Source: Membranipora membranacea
Lineage: Eukaryota; Bryozoa; Gymnolaemata; Cheilostomatida; Membraniporidae
Direction of reading: 5' to 3'
NCBI GenBank assembly: GCA_914767715.1
Contig: OU612070.1
Coordinates: 25,658,025 to 25,722,024, forward strand
Length of the DNA: 64,000 nucleotides
Shown: positions 58,435-64,000 of the stretch, piece by piece
How positions within the stretch are numbered: the stretch's first letter is position 1
How the letters are laid out: the number at the start of each line of letters is the position of its first letter
Notes under the pieces: generated by a model
The model's input: the letters and a program-made list of their open reading frames with translations, nothing else
Told to the model about the DNA's origin: nothing
Databases searched by the model: none
Translations under genes and position numbers: made by a program

Positions 58435-58560
58435 TGCTATTTTGTATCACATCTTATTCTCCATATTTAATTCTATCATGTGAGCAATTTCCAGCTGTAT
58501 GATCCAAATATTGAGGAAGCTGTGGTCTCTCAAACTTTCAACGTGACGGAAGAAAATCGA
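58435..58560 (+). repeat. Inverted partner of 62683-62810
   Basis: GAGGCTGCTATTTTG, CATCTTATTCTCCATATTTA, GAGCAATTTCCAGC and GTGGTCTCTCAAA recur in reverse complement at 62683-62810. In one frame of the second copy this is open (minus, 62685-62993), but the first copy has a stop. Confidence 0.7.
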
Positions 58561-58779
58561 CATTAAGAATCAACGGCAAACCCAGTGTGACGTCACAACG
58601 CTTCATACTCATTATGAGAATTTTATAATAATAATTCCACAGATAAGATGATAATCGAAATTCAGACCTAGGTGAACCCAGGTCTTTGATACCAGCTACG
58701 CCCCTACCAGCACACAACTTCTTCCACCACTGTGGGGGATAGACAATATAGTTCTGTGCTGGTGGCGTTACTAGCTGGG

Positions 58780-59474
58780 ATATATGGACAATATGGATCT
58801 TGGTTCGAGCCCCACTATACTCCAGAACATTTTTATCATTCAATCCTAGCACCAACTTTGTTTCTCATCTTCATAAATGATTTCTTGACTTCATCAAAAT
58901 CAGACTCATCATCATATGCATATGCTGATGATACAGTGTTCCTGTCATCTAATAAAAACCTTCAGCAACTAAAGGCAAAGGCATCTGAAGGTTTAAGTGG
59001 CATTTTGGATTGGTGCAATCGTAACCGATGGTTATAAATGTTCAGAAATCTCATTACAGGCTACTTAATATCTCAGATCCGCTTTATGACCTGGAACTGT
59101 ACATAGGGCATGAAAAACTAAACAGACAGAGAACTACAAGGCTTCTTGGTTTTGTGTTGAATGACTCGCTTTCATGGCAGGATCATCTAGAGTATGTATA
59201 TAAAAAGGTAAAATGGAATGTTTACCTACTTAAAAATTTGAGATATTTCTTGGATATAGCAAGTGCCTGCACATTTTACTTCCAGTTTATCTATTGTCAC
59301 CTTATATATGGTATCCATATCATTGGAAAATGTCCTGCAATAATGCCCTCAGTATATTTTTTTGATGCAAAAACGGGCTTTACGCATTATCACAAATGTG
59401 CATTACATCCCATATTATCTCATTCCAACCGAATCCATTACACAATTATTACAACTCCTACCTCTGTCAGATGA
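58780..59474 (+). pseudogene. Non-LTR retrotransposon reverse transcriptase fragment
   Basis: The plus strand encodes the middle of a LINE reverse transcriptase: SILAPTLFLIFINDFL (usual SILGPLLFLIYINDL), then the catalytic YADD box at 58921-58932 (AYADDTVFLSS), GILDWCNRNRWL, a frame change near 59030, NVQKSH and RLLGFVLNDSLSWQDHLEYV. The upstream endonuclease and fingers are missing (the frame begins after unrelated DNA at about 58780), and the sequence ends near 59474. The motif pattern fits a Jockey/CR1/RTE-type element. Inactive. Confidence 0.8.
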
Positions 59475-60520
59475 CATTTTCTTATGTAATCATCATAAAG
59501 AACATCATGTCTTATAATTACCTTAGTGTATAAGAGCAGCCACATTTTCTTCCGAATGTGCAACGATCACTTACACAACATGGTATCGAAGTATCCTTAT
59601 TCTCAAATGATTTATTATTAATAAGTGCGACAGTAAAAAACTAAAGGTCAATCACATATCATATAAAGACGCAGACCAATAAACAACTAGTTAATATTCA
59701 ACAAATACATTTCTGTACCAGACCCTGGGCCGAAACCATACAATTGGTAACAGATCATAACCTGGATTAGAAATCCCATAAAAATATGACACCTGTCAAA
59801 ACTGATTACCCTTGCACCTATTATTGGTCATTATTAGTTTCAAAAAGCGGAGAAAAACAATGAGCTTACAAAAGTCAAAAGCTAAGACTAAGGGTGAACT
59901 CTAGGTCACCAGACATTATAACACAAATAGCACTGGTTTCTGATTATATCTTTTTTCTCATAAGTTCCATTGTCATCAACATGTTGTCAATTTGAATAGC
60001 TATGGTGATCTGTTTCGGCGTGATTATTATAGGCTTGACCTGCTTGTTGTGAGAGCTTGCTGCTTGTGCGCTGACTTCGAATTGATGATAGGAGAACCAA
60101 GGACTTTACAGTTATAGATATGAAATCGAATCAGGGCAATAGTGTAGTAGAGTATGCATTGAGATTTAACCCAGCATGCTGTGCAGACAGGAAATCATCA
60201 TTAACCCCACATAATCTGTAAAACAAAACAAAGTAAAGTTAGTTTAAATTCAATTATTACTAAGAGCTTAAACTGAGACCCAACGGATACATACTTAGGC
60301 ATTCAGTGCATGGTGACGGGTAGTTTAGGTTAAGGCTTAAACATCATAGGTTATCATTATTGAGATTTATCTAGACACAGGCTATATGGTAATGGAAAAT
60401 AGTAATATTGTAGTAAATAGAGGGAATGGTGCACTGAGGGCGTGTTGAAATATAACAAAACATAATCACAGGGCCATGAGAAATCTGGGCACGTGCAACA
60501 ACCCGTGGAGAATCAAACAA
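59475..60520. other. Noncoding stretch
   Basis: No gene or clear repeat recognised; it may contain decayed LINE sequence. Confidence 0.45.
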
Positions 60521-60529
60521 CGGGAAAAC

Positions 60530-60800
60530 AACAGAAGTCACAAAACATCTTCAAAATAACCACAGAGTCACGAGATCTTTGGGCACGTGAATCAACCCTG
60601 GAAAGATTGCGAAATTAGAAAACCAATATATTGCACCATAGAAAACAAGTGCAGTTGACACCATAAGCTATTTTGAAAATAACGAGCAATAGAAGTCACT
60701 AAAGATCTTCAAAACAACCCTGGAAAGATTGCAAAATCAGGAAAACCAACAGATTACACCATGGATAAACAGGTGCACTTGACACCATAAATTACCTAAA
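60530..60800 (+). repeat. Degenerate tandem repeat
   Basis: Two units of about 120 bp with AGAAGTCAC, ATCTTCAAAA, CAACCCTGGAAAGATTGC, and TTGACACCATAA in the same order. Confidence 0.65.
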
Positions 60801-61026
60801 AATAACCAAAACAAAAATGAGGGAAGGTCAACCAAAGGACAGACTAACCATGTTTTTACAGCTAGATAATTAAAACTGACAAAACACGCAAATCAAAAGA
60901 GAGTAATGACGAAATTGAGGCTAAAACCAACAACAAGGTAAACACCTTTACGCCTGTAAATGCAAATGTTGCACAATAACAGGACAGCAAACCAGCACTA
61001 TAAAAGCCTGATGAACACTTGTAAAA

Positions 61027-61190
61027 ATCAGTCAGCGCCAGGAGGCGGGTTCACGACATATAAGAATATACATATAATCAGAGAATTATCTGATTCAGTC
61101 AGCGCCAGGAGGCGGGTTCACGACGTACAGCATTACAGATTTAATCAGAGAATTATCTGATTCAATCAGCCCAAGGAGGCACATCTACAG
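61027..61190 (+). repeat. 67-bp tandem repeat, about 2.4 copies
   Basis: CAGTCAGCGCCAGGAGGCGG occurs at 61029 and 61096, and a diverged CAATCAGCCCAAGGAGGC at 61163. Units are joined by AATCAGAGAATTATCTGATT. Confidence 0.85.
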
Positions 61191-61249
61191 AGAGGAAAAT
61201 TGTCTAAAAACTTCTAGACACATTCAGCCAACAGAGCTTTTGGCAAGAT

Positions 61250-61610
61250 ATACAGAGATACAAATACCACGATTCACAGCGAGGAACTTAGTCTAACATA
61301 GCTTAGATATAAGAGATACATATAACGCGATTCACAGCGAGGAACCCAGTCTAACATAGCTTAGATATAAAGAGATACATATACCGCGATTCACAGCGAG
61401 GAACCCAGTCTAACATAGCTTAGATATATAGAGATACAAATACCGCGATTCACAGCGAGGAACCCAGTCTAACATAGCTTAGATATAAAGAGATACATAT
61501 ACCGCGATTCACAGCGAGGAACCCAGTCTAACATAGCTTAGATATAGAGAGATACAAATACCGCGACTCACAGCGAGGAACCCAGTCTAACATAGTTAAA
61601 TACACAGAGA
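61250..61610 (+). repeat. 59-bp minisatellite, six copies
   Basis: CACAGCGAGGAACCCAGTCT recurs near 61275 and at 61333, 61392, 61451, 61510 and 61569. Units end AACATAGCTTAGATATA. No spacers between units. Confidence 0.95.
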
Positions 61611-62194
61611 TATCACACTGAGTATCACACTGAATTCGAGGTCATCTGCACCAAGGGTAAGATCTTATTATAAAGATTTTGAATGTTAATGTATTTTTAT
61701 GACTAAATGATAAATGCCAAGATATTATTGTAAAATTATTGATTGATTTATTGCCTGACGAATAGAACCATATTTATATTTTGTTATTATTGTTTAAAAT
61801 AAATCCTTGAGCAATTCCACCGAGAATTGCACCAAACTCAAATCTAAACCAGTGCTCAGTAGTTGAGGCTAGCGCACATTGTACGATAGTAGCTCTACTT
61901 ACCGCTGAGGTATTGTTGATCAACAGTTCAGTTGTGTTTTTGAAGTCTCTCTTTAATAACCGAATTATCAGCAATTATAAGTCCAGATCTGCTACCATTG
62001 CATTTGCACTACTTGAACCATACATATCGCGGATTCTAAAACAGAAAATTGGAGGATATTTTATTATTTGGGATTTCAGACAAGGAGTGAACAACTCCAA
62101 AATACAGTCCGATTAATCAAACACAAAATTCATTCACCATAAATATCATATTATTACATTACATAAAACACGAAGTAAACGTTATATTAAAAAT

Positions 62195-62610
62195 TCCATG
62201 CTGATACCTCTTCCCAAGCTTTCACTTCACTTTTTGCGCATAAGATAAACAATTTTTTAACGCCTCCATTTATATATAGAGGATTTAAAAACACTACCGA
62301 GTTCAATTTTCGTGATAAACATTTACTTTTATATCATGCAGACAATCTAAGATACAAAGTTCCTGCTACATACAATTCTTTGCCTTTAAATTTGAGATCT
62401 AAAGAGAAGTTCAGTTCACTTAAAATTTTACTTTTCAACCATATATTATATTATCGAGTTGACCAACATCATTGACGATATTATTTCCTTTCTGTTTCCC
62501 TTTTTTTTGTTTTAAAATAAATTTTTCTGGCACTGAGTGTAAAACATTTCAAATGAGATGACTTCGGTTGCCAATAAAAGTATATATATATATATCATCA
62601 TCATCTTATC
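62195..62610 (+). pseudogene. LINE 3' end, copy 1
   Basis: An open segment ending at 62475 encodes FRDKHLLLYHADNLRYKVPA and then YNSLPLNLRS, the C-terminal end of a non-LTR retrotransposon ORF (the family consensus has a WNSLP-type box). A 3' tail follows with CAATAAAAGTATATATATAT. It is 5' truncated, as LINE insertions usually are. Confidence 0.65.
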
Positions 62611-62682
62611 TATTAGCACATGTATAAACATAATAAGTATGATGCGTTGTGTCATCACACAAGGATTGAAACAATTGAAGGT

Positions 62683-62810
62683 GATCACCTTGAAAATTTG
62701 AGAGACCATAACTTCCTAAGTATTTTGATTCTTAAGCTGGAAATTGCTCTCATGATATAATTAAATATGGAGAATAAGATGCGATTCAAAATAGCAGCCT
62801 CCAAGTAAGT
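62683..62810 (-). repeat. Inverted partner of 58435-58560
   Basis: Reverse complement of 58435-58560. It sits between LINE copy 1 and LINE copy 2. Confidence 0.7.
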
Positions 62811-62838
62811 CTTTAAATGGGTTCTATAGTCCTTAAGA

Positions 62839-63425
62839 TTGAGGTTGCTAATCATTACAATCAAAACATATATTACAATCATTACAATCAAAACAATCCG
62901 CATATATGGCAACCTATCACCACAATATATTCTTAAAAGAATATACTTGCTCCAAAAGAGGGCTTTCCGCCTAATAGCAAATGTCAACCACATTCCATAT
63001 CATCTAATACATACAAGAGATTTACATACATCTCTTGGTCTGATTCCTTTTCCTCTCCTTGCTGGTCATTTCACCTGTATTTTTGGTTTTCAAATTTTGC
63101 ATTTGATTGCACCTGACTTTCTTTTGGAAGGCTTTATTCCAGCTAGCTCTAAAACCTTTTTTAGAGACAGATACCTATTACATTATCACACTGATCAATT
63201 AAGACAAAAAATCACTACAACTTTTAACTCTTTACCAATTCAGATACGCTCAGCAACCAAACTTACCCATTTTAGACAACTATCAAAGCACTTTATATCC
63301 TATTAATTCTTGTTACTTGAGTATTTTTTTCTTTTTCTCTCCGCTTAGGTTTTTTCTTTTTTGTTCTGTCACTGCATAAAAAACATTCCAAAAGATGATG
63401 TAGAATGACAATAAAAATATATATA
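62839..63425 (+). pseudogene. LINE 3' end, copy 2
   Basis: The open frame to 63306 encodes LLQKRAFRLIANVNHIPYHL, a variable middle, then FRDRYLLHYHTDQLRQKITT and FNSLPIQIRSATK. These are the last 130 or so residues of a non-LTR retrotransposon ORF2. The 3' tail shares TAAAAAACATTCCAAA and GACAATAAAAATATATATA with copy 1, so both belong to one family ending in a TA-rich tail. Upstream (62845-62900) is a short ACAATCAT repeat. Confidence 0.75.
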
Positions 63426-63540
63426 AAACAACCCAATGCCAAGAAAAATAAGAAAATTGATACTCAATTTTCATAATCTATCAAACAGTATAAATTGATA
63501 ATGATACATGATAAATAAATGATAAAGACAAGAGTGAAGA

Positions 63541-63933
63541 GTGCTGGACTTGAAATTGACTTATTTTCCCTTGGGTTTGGAGCCAAACCTTGATCCTCTT
63601 AGAGTTGAAAACTTTGGTGCTGCTTCGCCCCCTACAATGGATATAAATATGAGATATATAGGCAATAGTAGAGGCAATGCTCAACACGCTTTCAGACCTA
63701 CCAAGTCTCACGACTTTGACGTGAGTCTCAATATTTTCCCCCTTTTCTCACGATTCTCACGCTCGTCTCATGACTTTTCCCGTCTCACCTGCCTCAAAAC
63801 CTTCTCTGCTGCTTATGAAAGTTGTTTTGCCAATCTGACATTAAGTCCATGTATCTCTCAAGTGTGTTTTTATTGTGGTTTGTTGATTTCCTGTCTAACT
63901 CCTTTAGTGAGCCAAGCTCAACCTTTTGTTTAA
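63541..63933 (+). CDS. 130-codon frame of unknown nature
   Basis: Open frame without recognised domain. Its central part comes from a cluster of TCTCACG/TCTCATG motifs (63700-63790), which argues for repeat DNA. The C-terminal third is hydrophobic with several Cys. It could be an unrecognised exon. Confidence 0.15.
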   Translation: MLDLKLTYFPLGLEPNLDPLRVENFGAASPPTMDINMRYIGNSRGNAQHAFRPTKSHDFDVSLNIFPLFSRFSRSSHDFSRLTCLKTFSAAYESCFANLTLSPCISQVCFYCGLLISCLTPLVSQAQPFV

Positions 63934-64000
63934 GGTAATGTCACAGACCGATCCGAATATCAACATATCATATACCGTTGGAAAGCTGTCAAGCTAATGA

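Noticed and set aside
61250-61610. CRISPR-like array
   Set aside because: Contiguous 59-bp units without spacers; a minisatellite.
63541-63933. A confident novel gene
   Set aside because: Its middle is a TCTCACG-rich repeat and nothing supports expression; kept only as a low-confidence frame.

Overview
This window is AT-rich eukaryotic DNA: spliced genes with GT-AG introns, no operons, long gene-free stretches and many repeats. P-element/THAP9-like, BEL/Pao, DIRS-like, non-LTR and foldback transposon remains, a lineage-type rhodopsin-like GPCR family, secreted single-domain C-type lectins and MACPF proteins together suggest a marine invertebrate animal. I cannot name the species or phylum. 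Nothing looks bacterial or phage.

Layout. 1-945: a broken P-element/THAP9-like transposase. 946-5950: noncoding DNA with repeats and a CCAGTG hexamer array. 6017-7450: an almost intact foldback transposon with 370-bp inverted ends, TGTAG termini and a CCGG target duplication, next to repeats that also occur at 26.1 kb without the element. 9.05-14.85 kb: a minus-strand BEL/Pao retrotransposon (gag, A17 protease, start of RT, integrase) whose RT/RNase H middle is replaced by part of a DIRS-like tyrosine-recombinase retroelement. 16.2-17.1 kb: minisatellites. 18.7-29.2 kb: a GPCR family, with one intact gene (19610-20617), a truncated tandem copy just upstream, an upstream-region-only copy at 22.2-22.9 kb, and an inverted frameshifted copy at 27.8-28.8 kb, all with matching flanks. 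30-31 kb: a tRNA-derived SINE and old repeats.

31.7-57.4 kb is the main structure: a large inverted duplication (left arm about 31665-41590, right arm about 45862-57395) around a 4.3-kb spacer. Each arm carries one three-coding-exon gene for a secreted 395-residue MACPF (perforin-like) protein. I rebuilt the exon maps from splice signals and reading phase. The two copies face outward and differ by about three residues. The spacer holds a complete three-exon gene for a secreted 164-residue C-type lectin. The locus is therefore a lectin plus two pore-former genes, which suggests innate defence or egg/venom-type secretion (inference). 58-64 kb: fragments of one non-LTR retrotransposon family, another 59-bp minisatellite, and unassigned DNA.

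The genes supported as intact are the GPCR, the two MACPF copies and the C-type lectin. Nearly everything else recognisable is mobile-element debris or repeats. Matches between repeats were read by eye, so their edges are approximate.
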